Below, in pieces: positions 19,777 through 31,227 of a stretch of 64,000 bases of DNA. The translations under genes were made by a program, and so were the position numbers. Below the pieces are notes generated by a model. The model saw nothing but the letters and a program-made list of their open reading frames with translations, made no database searches and was not told where the DNA came from. Where the stretch lies: the NCBI RefSeq assembly GCF_025515305.1, contig NZ_JAOPHT010000002.1, forward strand, positions 310,001-374,000, given 5' to 3'. Every line of letters begins with the position of its first letter. The stretch's first letter is position 1. The stretch is from Roseicyclus sediminis. Its GTDB lineage: Bacteria > Pseudomonadota > Alphaproteobacteria > Rhodobacterales > Rhodobacteraceae.

Positions 19777-21233
19777 CCGACGCCGCCGCCTCCCGCCCCG
19801 TGGCGCAGAAGGTGCGTCGCCCCGCGGCCGGCCAGGCCGCCGCAGGACGCGCGGCCTCGCCTTGGGGTTTCTCGCGCTCCATCGGGCGGCGCCTGACGAT
19901 CCTTCTTGCCGGCATCGCGGCGGTCCTGGCGCTCGTGTCCTGGGCGATGGTCACCTCCTTCGCGCGCGCGGCGGCCGAGCGGACGCAGGACGGCGTTCTG
20001 GCGGCCTCCGCGCTTTCGATCGCGGGGGCGCTCGGCTCGGAACAGGGCAACATCCGGCTGGAACTGCCCTATTCGGCCTTCGCCATGCTCGACGCCATCG
20101 GCCAGGACCGCGTGTTCTACCGGGTGGCGACGGCGGACGACACCTTGACCGGCTACGAGGACCTGGAGGTCCCGCGCCTGCCCCGGACGGCGGGCGAGGT
20201 CGTGACAGACACGATCGCCTACCGTGGCACCACGGTGCGCGTGGCCACCGTCACGCGGTCGGTCCTGTCGGGGCAGGTGCCGGTGCGGATCATGGTATCG
20301 GTGGCACAGACCCGCTCGGGCGTGGACGAGATCGCGGCGGGCCTCTCGCGCAGCGCCGCCGCGCTGTCTGTGGGCTTCTTCCTGCTGGCGACCGGCCTTG
20401 GCTGGGCTGCGGCGCGAAACTCGCTTCGGCCGCTGAACGAGATCGCGCAGGCGGTGGGGCGTCGCGGGCCGTCCGACCTGCGTCCGGTGCAGCGCGACGC
20501 GCCGGGCGAGCTTGCCCCGCTTCTGGCCGCCCTCAACCGGCTGATGGAACGGCTCGGCGCCTCGATCCGCCGGTCCGAGGACTTCATCACCGAGGCCGCG
20601 CACCGGGTCCGCACGCCGCTCGCCACCGTCCGCGCGCAGGCGGAGGTCGCGCTCCACTCCGCCGAAAGCGAGGAGGTGAAGGCCACGCTCCGCCGGATGA
20701 TCCGCGCCGTCGACGAAAGCTCGCGCTCGGCCGGCCAGCTTCTCGACCATGCCACGGTCGGCTTCCGGGCCGAGACGCTGCGCGCCGAGGACCTCGACCT
20801 CGCTGCCGTGATCCGGCGCGTGACCGACGGGCTCGCCCCCACCGCCGAGATGAAGGACATCGCGTTTTCCGTCTCGCTGGTGCCCGCGCCGATGCGCGGC
20901 GACGCGATCTTGCTGGAAAACGCGGTGCGCAACGTGCTCGACAACGCGGTGAAGTATTCCCCCGCCGAGACCGTCGTGACCGTCACGCTGGAGCGGGCGG
21001 GAAGCGCGTGGCGCATCACGATCCGCGACGAAGGCCGGGGGTTCGGAGACGCGGCGGTGCCGCAGCTGGTCGAACGGTTCCGCAGGGGCGCGAACGTGGA
21101 GAAGGTCGTGGGCTCAGGCCTGGGACTTACCATCGCGGACGAGGCGCTGCGCGCGCATGGCGGAACCCTGACCCTCAGCCCCGGCGACAACGGAGTTGGC
21201 GCATGTGTCACGCTCACCCTGCCCGCCGCCTGA
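19773..21233 (+). CDS. tctE: Sensor histidine kinase TctE
   Basis: A 486-residue membrane histidine kinase. Helix 1 is about residues 41-62 and helix 2 about 195-213, with a periplasmic sensing loop between. The dimerisation/phospho-acceptor region has H277 in EAAHRVRTPLATVRAQAEVAL; the ATPase domain has ENAVRNVLDNAVKYS (N box), RDEGRGF (G1) and GSGLGLTIADE (G2). It phosphorylates TctD. Its last 31 bases overlap the next gene, which encodes a periplasmic protein. Confidence 0.92.
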   Translation: MTDAAASRPVAQKVRRPAAGQAAAGRAASPWGFSRSIGRRLTILLAGIAAVLALVSWAMVTSFARAAAERTQDGVLAASALSIAGALGSEQGNIRLELPYSAFAMLDAIGQDRVFYRVATADDTLTGYEDLEVPRLPRTAGEVVTDTIAYRGTTVRVATVTRSVLSGQVPVRIMVSVAQTRSGVDEIAAGLSRSAAALSVGFFLLATGLGWAAARNSLRPLNEIAQAVGRRGPSDLRPVQRDAPGELAPLLAALNRLMERLGASIRRSEDFITEAAHRVRTPLATVRAQAEVALHSAESEEVKATLRRMIRAVDESSRSAGQLLDHATVGFRAETLRAEDLDLAAVIRRVTDGLAPTAEMKDIAFSVSLVPAPMRGDAILLENAVRNVLDNAVKYSPAETVVTVTLERAGSAWRITIRDEGRGFGDAAVPQLVERFRRGANVEKVVGSGLGLTIADEALRAHGGTLTLSPGDNGVGACVTLTLPAA

Positions 21234-22237
21234 TCGCGGCCCTCCTGCTGGCTGTCCTGCCCGGTGTCGCCCTGGCGCAGGTGCTGGAGGACCGGCGCGT
21301 CTGGCCCGGCACCGGCGAGCGGACGATCCGCGTCATCTCGACCGCCGATATCGACGTCTTCGCCCCGTTCGTGGAGCGTATCGCCGCCGAGCGTCCGGAT
21401 CTGGGGATCGACTATGCCGTCGCCTCCAGCGCCGAGTTGCACCGCGCCATCGCAGAGGGGGCGTCCTATGACCTCGCCATTTCTTCGGCCATGGATCTCC
21501 AGTTCCAGCTTGCCAACGATGGCCTCGCACGCGCCCACCGCTCGGATGCGACCGCCGGACTTCCCGGCTGGGCGCGCTGGCGCGACCTGCTGTTCGCCTT
21601 CACCGCCGAGCCTGCGGTCGCCGTGATCTCCCGCGCGCGCTTCGCCGGGCGGGACCGGCCGCGCAACCGGCAGGACCTGATCGCGCTGATGCGGACCGAC
21701 CGCGAGGCCTTCGCCCGCGCCGTCGGCACCTACGACGTGCGCGACAGCGGCCTGGGTTACCTCTTCGCGACGCAGGAGGCGCGGAACTCCGACACCTACT
21801 GGCGCCTGTCCGAACTGATGGGCGGGCTCGACGTCCAGCTTTATTGCTGCTCGGCGCAGATGATCGACGATGTCGCTTCGGGGCGGCTGGCCCTGGCCTA
21901 CAACGTGCTCGGCTCCTACGCGATGGCACGGATCGCGCGCGACGACCGGTTGGAGATCCTGGCACTCCAGGACTACGCCACCGTCATGCTGCGCACCGCG
22001 TTCATCCCGGCAAGCGCCGAGGACCCCGAGGGAGCGGGCGCTGTCCTGGACGCGATCCTGCGCATCGGGATGCGGGACGACGCCGACGCGCTTCCCTTGC
22101 CGCCGCTCGGCGCGGTGCAGGGGCCGGAGGCCACGGCATTCGGCCCCATCCGGCTGGGCCCCGGTCTTCTGGTCCATCTCGACCGGTTAAACCGCGAGGC
22201 TTTCCTCGCCGAATGGTCCGACGCCATGCTGCAGTAG
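21203..22237 (+). CDS. Periplasmic substrate-binding protein linked to TctDE (COG1840-like)
   Basis: A 344-residue protein with a signal peptide (RLIAALLLAVLPGVALAQ) and an AfuA-type binding fold: it starts RTIRVISTADIDVFAPFVE, with a YDLAISSAMDLQFQLAND block and a lone CC pair in QLYCCSAQM. The ATG at 21203 lies inside the end of tctE (31-base overlap), which argues for tight co-expression with the sensor. There is no permease or ATPase next to it, so it is more likely a periplasmic sensor accessory to TctE than a transporter subunit; that role is inference. The gene ends 6 bases from the convergent paaZ. Confidence 0.85.
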   Translation: MCHAHPARRLIAALLLAVLPGVALAQVLEDRRVWPGTGERTIRVISTADIDVFAPFVERIAAERPDLGIDYAVASSAELHRAIAEGASYDLAISSAMDLQFQLANDGLARAHRSDATAGLPGWARWRDLLFAFTAEPAVAVISRARFAGRDRPRNRQDLIALMRTDREAFARAVGTYDVRDSGLGYLFATQEARNSDTYWRLSELMGGLDVQLYCCSAQMIDDVASGRLALAYNVLGSYAMARIARDDRLEILALQDYATVMLRTAFIPASAEDPEGAGAVLDAILRIGMRDDADALPLPPLGAVQGPEATAFGPIRLGPGLLVHLDRLNREAFLAEWSDAMLQ

Positions 22238-22243
22238 CCCCGG

Positions 22244-24286
<2,043 letters not shown>

Positions 24287-24293
24287 CGGCCCC

Positions 24294-25364
24294 TCACTGG
24301 TCGTAATCCACGGCGAGCCGCGCCGAGACGGGCCGCGACTGGCACGAGAGCGCGTAGCCCGCCCGCACTTCGTAATCCTCGAGCGCGTGGTTCGCGTCCA
24401 TCTCCACCTCGCCCTCCGTCACCTTGCAACGGCAGGTGGAACAGACGCCCGCCCGGCAGGCATAGGGCACGTCGATGTCCTGGGCGAGCGCGGCCTCCAG
24501 CACGGTCATGCCGGGGGGCATCTCGAAGCTGCGCGTCGCCCCGTCGAGCGTCACGCTGAGCATCGTCGCGGCCCCGAACGCCGCGGCCTTGCGCGAGACC
24601 ACGGGCTGCGCCAGCCGCCCGGCCTGCGCCTCGGCACGAAAGAGCTCGAACCGGATCTTCTCCCTCGGCACGCCATGGGCCTCAAGCGCTGCCGAAATGC
24701 CCTTCATCATCGGCTCGGGCCCGCAGAGAAGCGCCATGTCGATGCCGCCCACATCGATCCAGCCCTCGAAAAGGGCCGCGCATTTCTCCTGCGTCACGCG
24801 GCCGGTGAAAAGCTCGATCTCCTGCGCGTCGTGTTCGAGCACATGGATCACCCGAAGACGCCCCATGTGCAGGTTCTTCAGGTCCTCGATCTCCTCGCGG
24901 AACATGATCGTGTTCACGCCCCGGTTCGCGTAGACCAGCGTGAAGGAGGACTTCGGCTCCCGGCTCAGGACGGTGCGGATCAGCGACAGGATCGGCGTGA
25001 TCCCAGAACCGCCGGCGAAGGCGAGATAGCGATGGGCGGCGGTGGGCTCGATTTCGACGGTGAAGCTGCCCATGGGCGGCATGGCCTGCAGCACGTCGCC
25101 CACGCGCAGCTCCTCGTTGGCGAAGGTCGAGAAGGCCCCGCCGTCGACCTGCTTTATGCCCACCTGCAGGACCCCGTCGTCCAGCCCCGAGCAGACCGAG
25201 TAGGTGCGGCGCAGTTCCTGCCCGTCGAAATCGCGCCGGAAGGTGAGGTACTGGCCCGGACGGAACGAGAAATCCGCCCCCTCGGGCGGCCGGAGCGTGA
25301 CCACCACGGCGTCGCGGATGGTCTTCTCGATCGCGGTCACGGTCAGGTCGTGGAAGCGTGGCAA
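24294..25364 (-). CDS. paaE: Phenylacetyl-CoA epoxidase reductase subunit PaaE
   Basis: A 356-residue reductase that passes electrons from NADPH to the PaaAC di-iron oxygenase. The N-terminal FAD domain has RRTYSVCSG, the NAD domain has AGGSGITPILSLI, and the C-terminal plant-type [2Fe-2S] domain has CRAGVCSTCRCKV plus a distal cysteine in YALSCQSRP. The start codon is TTG at 25364 (LPRFHDLTV), supported by GAGAGG and by an 10-base gap to paaD. Confidence 0.95.
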   Translation of the reverse strand: MPRFHDLTVTAIEKTIRDAVVVTLRPPEGADFSFRPGQYLTFRRDFDGQELRRTYSVCSGLDDGVLQVGIKQVDGGAFSTFANEELRVGDVLQAMPPMGSFTVEIEPTAAHRYLAFAGGSGITPILSLIRTVLSREPKSSFTLVYANRGVNTIMFREEIEDLKNLHMGRLRVIHVLEHDAQEIELFTGRVTQEKCAALFEGWIDVGGIDMALLCGPEPMMKGISAALEAHGVPREKIRFELFRAEAQAGRLAQPVVSRKAAAFGAATMLSVTLDGATRSFEMPPGMTVLEAALAQDIDVPYACRAGVCSTCRCKVTEGEVEMDANHALEDYEVRAGYALSCQSRPVSARLAVDYDQ

Positions 25365-25374
25365 GGCCGCCCTC

Positions 25375-25842
25375 TCAGATGCACTTGAAGTAGTCGAAGG
25401 GTTCGAGGCACTCGCGGCAACGCCACTGCGCCTTGCAGGGGGTGGAGCCGAACTGACTCACGCGTTCCAGGTCTCTCGCGCCGCAGCGCGGGCAACGGTC
25501 GGGCCCACCCGCCTTCTGTGGCGGCGCGATGCCGAATTCCTCGAGCCGCGCACGGCCCTTCTCGCTCAGCCAGTCGGTGGTCCAGGCGGGTGCGATGCGC
25601 GTTTCGATGCGGATGTCCCGCACCCCCTGCGCGGCCAGCGCCGCCTCGATTTCCAGCGCGATCAGCGACGTCGCCGGGCAGCCCGAATAGGTCGGCGTCA
25701 CCGTGACGACGAGCGTGCCGCGGTCCCAGTCGACGTCGCGCACGATGCCGAGATCCACGACCGAGATCACCGGGATCTCGGGGTCGGGAACCAGGTCGAG
25801 CCAGGCCCAGACCTCCTCCGTGGACGGATGCGACCCTACCAT
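25375..25842 (-). CDS. paaD: Phenylacetyl-CoA epoxidase maturation protein PaaD
   Basis: A 155-residue protein of the DUF59/MIP18-like family needed for a functional epoxidase, probably for Fe-S maturation of PaaE. The N-terminal half has VPDPEIPVISVVDLGIV and VTPTYSGCPAT (conserved Cys); the C-terminal half is a zinc-ribbon-like region with CPRCG, TPCKAQWRCREC and a final Cys. The start at 25842 overlaps the end of paaC by 7 bases. Confidence 0.94.
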   Translation of the reverse strand: MVGSHPSTEEVWAWLDLVPDPEIPVISVVDLGIVRDVDWDRGTLVVTVTPTYSGCPATSLIALEIEAALAAQGVRDIRIETRIAPAWTTDWLSEKGRARLEEFGIAPPQKAGGPDRCPRCGARDLERVSQFGSTPCKAQWRCRECLEPFDYFKCI

Positions 25843-26597
25843 GCCGCCCCCGGATACGCGCGCTGGAGCCATTGCATCTGAGTCAGGATGTGACCGAGAT
25901 GCTCGGAATGCCGCACGCCGGACTTGCCGCCGGTCTGCGCGAAACGCCGCTCGGGGACGGTCAGCGTCGCGGCGTCCATCACCGCCCCGACCTTTTCCAT
26001 GAAGGCCCCGCGCATGGTGCCCGGATCAGGTGCCACACCGGCCTCGGTCATCGCGGCATCCACCTCGTCGGCCTCGAAGGGCTCGGCCATGTAGGGCCAG
26101 AGCAGGTCGAGCGCGGCCTGCATGCGCGCGTGGCTTTCCTCGGTCCCGTCGCCGAGGCCGATGACGAGGTCGGCCGAGCGGTCGAGATGATAGGCGGCCT
26201 CCTTCGCGGCCTTGGCCGCGATCTCGGCGATCCGCTCGTGGCCGCCCACGGCCAGCATGGTCAGCATCGGCAGGTGCCAGGCGTCGAACAGGAACTGGCG
26301 CATCATCGTCTGGCCGAAATCGCCGTTGGGCTGCTCGACCAGCAGGAGGTTCCTGAAGTCCCAGGCGTCGCGCAGGAAGGCGAGATCGTCGGCGCTGCGC
26401 CCCTGTCCCTCGATCTCGCCGGCGAGCCCCAGCCACATCTGCGTCTGCCCGATGAGGTCGAGCGCGGTGTTGGCCAGCGCGATGTCCTCCTCCAGCACCG
26501 GCGCGTGCCCGCACCACTCGGAAACCCGGTGGCCGAGGATCAGCGTGTTGTCCCCCATCCGCAGGAGAAACTCGAACAGCGCAGCGTTCTCGTCCAT
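25836..26597 (-). CDS. paaC: Phenylacetyl-CoA epoxidase structural subunit PaaC
   Basis: A 253-residue ferritin-like helical protein, partner of PaaA in the (PaaAC)2 core. Typical blocks are LLRMGDNTLILGHRVSEWCG, ALDLIGQTQMWLG and QPNGDFGQTMMRQFLFD. PaaC keeps the ferritin fold but does not hold the catalytic iron pair. Its ATG overlaps the paaB stop (ATGA), and its end overlaps the start of paaD. Confidence 0.95.
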   Translation of the reverse strand: MDENAALFEFLLRMGDNTLILGHRVSEWCGHAPVLEEDIALANTALDLIGQTQMWLGLAGEIEGQGRSADDLAFLRDAWDFRNLLLVEQPNGDFGQTMMRQFLFDAWHLPMLTMLAVGGHERIAEIAAKAAKEAAYHLDRSADLVIGLGDGTEESHARMQAALDLLWPYMAEPFEADEVDAAMTEAGVAPDPGTMRGAFMEKVGAVMDAATLTVPERRFAQTGGKSGVRHSEHLGHILTQMQWLQRAYPGAAW

Positions 26598-26887
26598 CAC
26601 ATGTGCCCCGCCTCGTCGGGAATGTCGAAGAAGGTCGGATGCCTGTAGACCTTGGAGCGCGCCGGCTCGTAGAGCGGGCCCTTGTCCGACGGCGAGGAGG
26701 CCGCGATGTGCCGCGCCTCGACCACCCAGATCGAGACACCCTCGTTCCGGCGGGTGTAGACGTCGCGCGCGTTGCGGACAGCCTTCTCGGCATCGGGCGC
26801 ATGGAGCGAGCCCACATGGCGGTGGCTGATCCCGTGCTGGCCCCGGATGAAGACCTCCCAGAGGGGCCACTCGGTTCGGTCGGTCAT
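26597..26887 (-). CDS. paaB: Phenylacetyl-CoA epoxidase small subunit PaaB
   Basis: A 96-residue protein that bridges the PaaAC heterodimers. Recognised by WPLWEVFIRGQHGISHRHVGSLHAPD and the following RNARDVYTRRNEGVSIWVV. A GAGGAGGAC site precedes the ATG at 26887. It is separated from paaA by about 100 bases that hold three consecutive palindromes, the only sizeable gap in this otherwise overlapping operon. Confidence 0.96.
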   Translation of the reverse strand: MTDRTEWPLWEVFIRGQHGISHRHVGSLHAPDAEKAVRNARDVYTRRNEGVSIWVVEARHIAASSPSDKGPLYEPARSKVYRHPTFFDIPDEAGHM

Positions 26888-26914
26888 GCTGTCCTCCTCT
26901 GCTTCGCCGCCGCG

Positions 26915-26985
26915 CCGGAGTTTTGCAAAACTCCGGTCAGGCTCTTGCAAGAGCCTGGGGGCAGACTTTTGCAAAAGTCTGCCCC
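26915..26985. repeat. Three adjoining perfect palindromes sharing a TTGCAA core, between paaA and paaB
   Basis: Three perfect inverted repeats lie almost end to end: 26915-26936 (22 bases, arms CCGGAGTT), 26938-26957 (20 bases, arms CAGGCTC) and 26958-26985 (28 bases, arms GGGGCAGACTT). Each is centred on TTGCAA but the flanking arms differ, each pair being complementary only to itself. Spacers are 1 and 0 bases. In RNA they would form three stacked hairpins between paaA and paaB, suited to differential mRNA stability or attenuation; as DNA they could be sites for one protein recognising TTGCAA. The function is inference; the symmetry is directly visible. Confidence 0.9.
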
Positions 26986-26991
26986 GCCAGG

Positions 26992-27984
26992 TCATTCCGC
27001 CGCGACCTTCGCCGCGCGCTTCTTTTCCGCATGCGCCATCAGGCCCTCCCGGACCCAGGCGCCGTCGTCCCAGGCCTTGCGCCGGGCGGCCATCCGTTCC
27101 GCGTTGCAGGGTCCCTCGCCCGCGATCACCGCGAAGAACTCCGACCAGTCGGGCTCGGAGAAATCGTAATGCCCGCGCTCCTCGTTCCACTTCAGGTCCG
27201 GGTCGGGGACGGTCAGCCCGAGGAATTCCGCCTGCGGCACCGTCTGGTCGACAAATTTCTGGCGCAACTCGTCGTTGGTGTTGATCTTGATCTTCCAGGC
27301 CATCGACTGCGCGGAATGCACGCTGTCCGCGTCGCTGGGGCCGAACATCATGAGCGAGGGATACCAGAAGCGGTTCAGCGCATCCTGCGCCATGCGCTTC
27401 TGCGCGGGCGTGCCGCGCGCCATTTTCAGCATGATGTCGTAGCCCTGCCGCTGGTGGAAGCTTTCCTCCTTGCAGATGCGGATCATCGCGCGGGAATAGG
27501 GCCCATAGGACGTCCGCTGCAGCGGCACCTGGTTCATGATCGCCGCCCCGTCGACGAGCCAGCCGACCGCGCCCATGTCGGCCCAGGTCAGCGTCGGATA
27601 GTTGAAGATCGAGCTGTATTTCATTCGCCCGCTGAGCAAATCCTCCGTCAACTCGTCGCGGCTGACGCCCAGGGTTTCGGCAGCGCAATAGAGATAGAGG
27701 CCGTGGCCCGCCTCGTCCTGCACCTTGGCCAGCAGGATCGCCTTGCGCTCAAGCGTCGGCGCGCGGGTGATCCAGTTTCCCTCGGGCAACTGGCCGACGA
27801 TCTCGGAATGGGCATGCTGGCCGATCTGCCGGATGAGCGTCCGCCTGTAACCCTCTGGCATCCAGTCCTTCGGCTCGATCTTTTCGCCCGCATCGACCCG
27901 GTCCTGGAAGCGGCGTTCATCTTCCGTCATCTCCGCGCGGGATTTCACGCCCTTGCCCGTCGACTGCACCATTTGCGCATACAT
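26992..27984 (-). CDS. paaA: Phenylacetyl-CoA epoxidase catalytic subunit PaaA
   Basis: A 330-residue di-iron oxygenase subunit that epoxidises the ring of phenylacetyl-CoA. The iron-binding ExxH pairs are visible in [15 protein letters not shown] and [12 protein letters not shown]; other family blocks are [20 protein letters not shown] and [23 protein letters not shown] precedes the ATG at 27984. It follows the thiolase gene by 15 bases. Confidence 0.97.
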   Translation of the reverse strand: MYAQMVQSTGKGVKSRAEMTEDERRFQDRVDAGEKIEPKDWMPEGYRRTLIRQIGQHAHSEIVGQLPEGNWITRAPTLERKAILLAKVQDEAGHGLYLYCAAETLGVSRDELTEDLLSGRMKYSSIFNYPTLTWADMGAVGWLVDGAAIMNQVPLQRTSYGPYSRAMIRICKEESFHQRQGYDIMLKMARGTPAQKRMAQDALNRFWYPSLMMFGPSDADSVHSAQSMAWKIKINTNDELRQKFVDQTVPQAEFLGLTVPDPDLKWNEERGHYDFSEPDWSEFFAVIAGEGPCNAERMAARRKAWDDGAWVREGLMAHAEKKRAAKVAAE

Positions 27985-27999
27985 GGCAAAATCCTCCGT

Positions 28000-29205
28000 T
28001 CAGGTCCGTTCGATCACCATGGCCGTGCCCTGGCCCACGCCCACGCACATCGTGGCCAGCGCATAGCGCCCGCCCCGACGCTCCAGTTCCCGCGCCGCGG
28101 TCAGGACAAGGCGCGCCCCCGACATGCCAAGCGGATGGCCGAGCGCGATCGCCCCGCCATTGGGGTTCACATGGTCCGCGTCGTCGCGGAGCCCGAGCGC
28201 GCGCGTCGTGGCCAGAACCTGCGCCGCGAAAGCCTCGTTGAGTTCGATCACATCCATCTGGCCGATGCTCAGGCCCAGCCGGTCGAGGAGCTTGCGCACC
28301 GCCTCCACGGGACCGATGCCCATGACGCGGGGCGCGACCCCGGCAGACGCCATCCCGAGGACCCGCGCGACCGGCCTGAGCCCGTGTGTCTCCGCCGCCT
28401 CAGGGCTTGCGATCAGAAGTGCCGCGGCACCGTCGTTCACGCCCGAGGCATTGCCGGCGGTCACGGTCATTTCCGGCCCGTTGATGCCCCGAAGCTTCGC
28501 GAGCCCCTCGGCCGTTGTCTCCGGGCGCGGATGCTCGTCGCGCGCCACGATGACGGGATCGCCCCGGCGCCGCGGGATGCTGACTGGTACGATCTCCTCG
28601 GCGAATATGCCCGCCGCATCGGCACGTGCCCACCGTTCCTGGCTTCGCAGCGCATAGGCATCCTGGTCGGCGCGCGCGATGGCGAATTCCTCCGCTACGT
28701 TGTCGGCCGTTTCCGGCATGCTGTGAGTGCCATAGGCGGTGTGCAGCGCCGGGTTCACGAAGCGCCAGCCGATCGTGGTGTCATGGATTGACGTCACCCG
28801 CGAAAAGGCGGCCTCCGCCTTTGGCATCACGAACGGCGCGCGCGTCATGCTCTCGACGCCGCCGGCGACGGTGAGCGCGAAGTCGCCCGCGCGGATCCCG
28901 CGCGCGGCGAAGCCGATCGCGTCCATTCCGCTGGCACAAAGACGATTGAGCGTGATGCCCGGCACCCCGACGGGCAGTCCCGCGAGAAGGGCCGCCATGC
29001 GTGCCACGTTGCGGTTGTCCTCGCCCGCCTGGTTGGCGCAGCCCAGAAGAACCTCGTCGATGCCGGCAGGATCGAGGCCGGAGTTGCGCTCGAGAAGCGC
29101 ACGGATCGGGACCGCGGCCATGTCATCGGGCCGCATGGCGGCCAGCGCTCCGCCATGTCGGCCGATGGGCGTCCGCACCCCGTCGCAGATCAGCGCCTCG
29201 GCCAA
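28000..29205 (-). CDS. 3-oxoadipyl-CoA thiolase (PcaF/PaaJ)
   Basis: A 401-residue thiolase cleaving 3-oxoadipyl-CoA to succinyl-CoA and acetyl-CoA, the last step shared by phenylacetate and beta-ketoadipate catabolism. The nucleophilic Cys is in LNRLCASGMDA, the second-domain His in NPNGGAIALGHPLGMSGARL, and the proton-shuttle Cys in ALATMCVGVGQG. The start is TTG at 29205 (LAEALICDGVRTP), supported by GGGAGGAG and the family length of about 400. It heads the paa operon here; paaG, paaH, paaK and a paa regulator are not in the window. Confidence 0.93.
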   Translation of the reverse strand: MAEALICDGVRTPIGRHGGALAAMRPDDMAAVPIRALLERNSGLDPAGIDEVLLGCANQAGEDNRNVARMAALLAGLPVGVPGITLNRLCASGMDAIGFAARGIRAGDFALTVAGGVESMTRAPFVMPKAEAAFSRVTSIHDTTIGWRFVNPALHTAYGTHSMPETADNVAEEFAIARADQDAYALRSQERWARADAAGIFAEEIVPVSIPRRRGDPVIVARDEHPRPETTAEGLAKLRGINGPEMTVTAGNASGVNDGAAALLIASPEAAETHGLRPVARVLGMASAGVAPRVMGIGPVEAVRKLLDRLGLSIGQMDVIELNEAFAAQVLATTRALGLRDDADHVNPNGGAIALGHPLGMSGARLVLTAARELERRGGRYALATMCVGVGQGTAMVIERT

Positions 29206-29223
29206 ACTCTCCTCCCGTATTCC

Positions 29224-29237
29224 CGACCGTTTGGTCG
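29224..29237. promoter_or_regulatory. Putative TetR-type operator upstream of the paa operon
   Basis: CGACC-GTTT-GGTCG is an inverted repeat with 5-base arms, 18 bases before the TTG start of the thiolase gene. The ACCG/CGGT-type half-site resembles those reported for PaaR-family TetR repressors of phenylacetate genes, but no regulator gene is present here, so the assignment is tentative. Confidence 0.4.
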
Positions 29238-29449
29238 AATTTACGCGATTCTGCGCCCGGTGCAAACGCCGAATTCAAGGGCTACGGAGCACGCTTAGCA
29301 AACGCGGCGACTGCAAGGTGGCGGACGGCCGAGAGCCGGCGAGATCGCACCGGTCGAACGGCTCGGGGCCGCGCCGGAAGGGATGCAGGGCAGGACGCGA
29401 TCGTCACACTTGTCCGGGCACGCCATCGTGTCACCGGATCGGGACAGCA

Positions 29450-31186
29450 TCAGGCGGACAATCGATGCGGCGCCGCACGGTCGGTGTCGACGGACGCCCC
29501 GGGAAGGCGGAAGACGGCGATGCTCTGCGCCATGATTTCCGCTTCACCGCGCAGCGTCTGGCTCGCCTCGCTCGCCTCGCTCACCATGGCGGCGTTCTGC
29601 TGGGTGACCCGGTCGAGTTGCGACACGCCGGAATTGACCTCGGCGAGACTCGCGGATTGCTCGCGCGCGCTGCGGCTGATCCCCTCGACATGGGCAGAGA
29701 TGGTCGAAACGCTCTCGGTGATGGCGGAGAGTTCCGCGCCGGCGCTGGCCACGAGTTCGACCCCACGCCCGACATGGCCGGAACTGTCGGCGATCAGCCC
29801 CTTGATCTCGTTCGCGGCGTCGGACGAACGCTGCGCGAGCGCCCGCACCTCGTTGGCCACGACCGAAAAGCCACGGCCGGCCTCGCCTGCGCGCGCCGCC
29901 TCTACGCCGGCATTCAGCGCAAGCAGGTTGGTCTGGAAGGCGATCTCGTCGATCACAGAGGTGATGCGGGTGATCTGGCGCGACGACTCCTCGATCCGTG
30001 ACATGGCGTCGACGGTCTGCTCCACGACGCTGCTGGACTGGAGGGCCCGCGCCCTGGCCTCTGTCACGATCCTCTCGACATCCTGAGCGGCGACGGCTGA
30101 TGCATTCACGTTCCTTGTGATCATGTCCAGCGCGGCCGCGGTCTCCTCCAGCGAGGCGGCCTGGTTCTCGGTCCGGGCCGACAGATCCGCCGAACTGTCG
30201 GCGATGGCCGCGGCACTGCCCCGGATCGTCCCTGCATTTCGCGCCATCTGCTCGATCACGCGCAGGATCGTCGCGACGGTCTCGTTGTAGTTTTGCCTCA
30301 GTGGCTCATACCCCGGGGGAAAGGCGGCCTCGATCGGGCGGGTGAGATCACCCTCGGCAAGGCGCTGGAGCGCAACGGTCAGGTCCTGCACGACACGTGT
30401 TTGCGTCGCTTCGATGAGGGCGCGCTCCTCGGCGGCGCGCGCGGCGCGGGCCAGTTGCGCCTGAAGGGCGCCGAGGTTGCGCGCGATCGTTCCGATCTCG
30501 TCGCCGCGATCCTCGTGGGGGATCGCCTCGTCGTAGGTTCCACCCGTCAGCGTGACGATCTGCCCGGCAAGGTCCGTGATCGGACGGGAGACCGCGACCT
30601 TGAGCAACGCGGCCGCGCCCACGAGGAGGAGCACCAGGACGAGCGCCGATGCGCCGAGGTTCATCGCCTGCTGCAGGCGCGCGGCGTCGCGGCCCATTTC
30701 GGGCGACCACCGGAACGCGATCGCACCTGCCAGCGTGGACCCGTCCGCACCGGCAAAACTCGGGTAGGCCAGCATAAAGCCTTCGGCATCGGCCTGTGGC
30801 TCACCTGTCGCCGCCGCCGCCTGCGCGAGCGCGTTCAACGCGTCCCCTGCCCCGTCCGTCGCCGGGCCGGCTTCGGCGACGACCTCGCCGCGCGCATCCA
30901 CCGCCACGCCCCGGAGCGCCGCGCCGTCCGAACGCTCGACGATCTGTTCGAGCGCAGCGCCCACCGCCTCGGCGTTGCCGAAGCGCAGGGCCGACCCCTG
31001 GACAAGTGCGGCCCCCGCCGTGACCTCCGCGCCGAGGTCCCGCACGCCGTTGTCCACCGCTCGGTTCACCGTCCTCACACTCAGCACCGACAGGACGGTC
31101 GCCACGAGGATGGTGGCGCCCGCCATCAGCAGGAGGCATTTCACGAAGACGGAGGCATTGACGAAGCGCAGGCGTGCGGTTTCCAT
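29450..31186 (-). CDS. Methyl-accepting chemotaxis protein
   Basis: A 578-residue chemoreceptor. A first membrane helix (about residues 14-33) is followed by a periplasmic sensing region of roughly 150 residues, a second helix near 180-200 and a HAMP domain (to about 250). The signalling domain has the conserved tip [38 protein letters not shown], the CheA/CheW-contact hairpin. There is no C-terminal NWETF-type tether. It is preceded by a small secreted Cache-like gene (42 bases upstream), a likely partner. No other chemotaxis genes are nearby. Confidence 0.93.
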   Translation of the reverse strand: METARLRFVNASVFVKCLLLMAGATILVATVLSVLSVRTVNRAVDNGVRDLGAEVTAGAALVQGSALRFGNAEAVGAALEQIVERSDGAALRGVAVDARGEVVAEAGPATDGAGDALNALAQAAAATGEPQADAEGFMLAYPSFAGADGSTLAGAIAFRWSPEMGRDAARLQQAMNLGASALVLVLLLVGAAALLKVAVSRPITDLAGQIVTLTGGTYDEAIPHEDRGDEIGTIARNLGALQAQLARAARAAEERALIEATQTRVVQDLTVALQRLAEGDLTRPIEAAFPPGYEPLRQNYNETVATILRVIEQMARNAGTIRGSAAAIADSSADLSARTENQAASLEETAAALDMITRNVNASAVAAQDVERIVTEARARALQSSSVVEQTVDAMSRIEESSRQITRITSVIDEIAFQTNLLALNAGVEAARAGEAGRGFSVVANEVRALAQRSSDAANEIKGLIADSSGHVGRGVELVASAGAELSAITESVSTISAHVEGISRSAREQSASLAEVNSGVSQLDRVTQQNAAMVSEASEASQTLRGEAEIMAQSIAVFRLPGASVDTDRAAPHRLSA

Positions 31187-31227
31187 TCTCGGGCTCCGAT
31201 ATGGGAAATCAGGACGTGCGCGCGGCG

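Noticed and set aside
26915-26985. A short CRISPR array
   Set aside because: The three units are self-complementary palindromes with different arms and no unique spacers between them.
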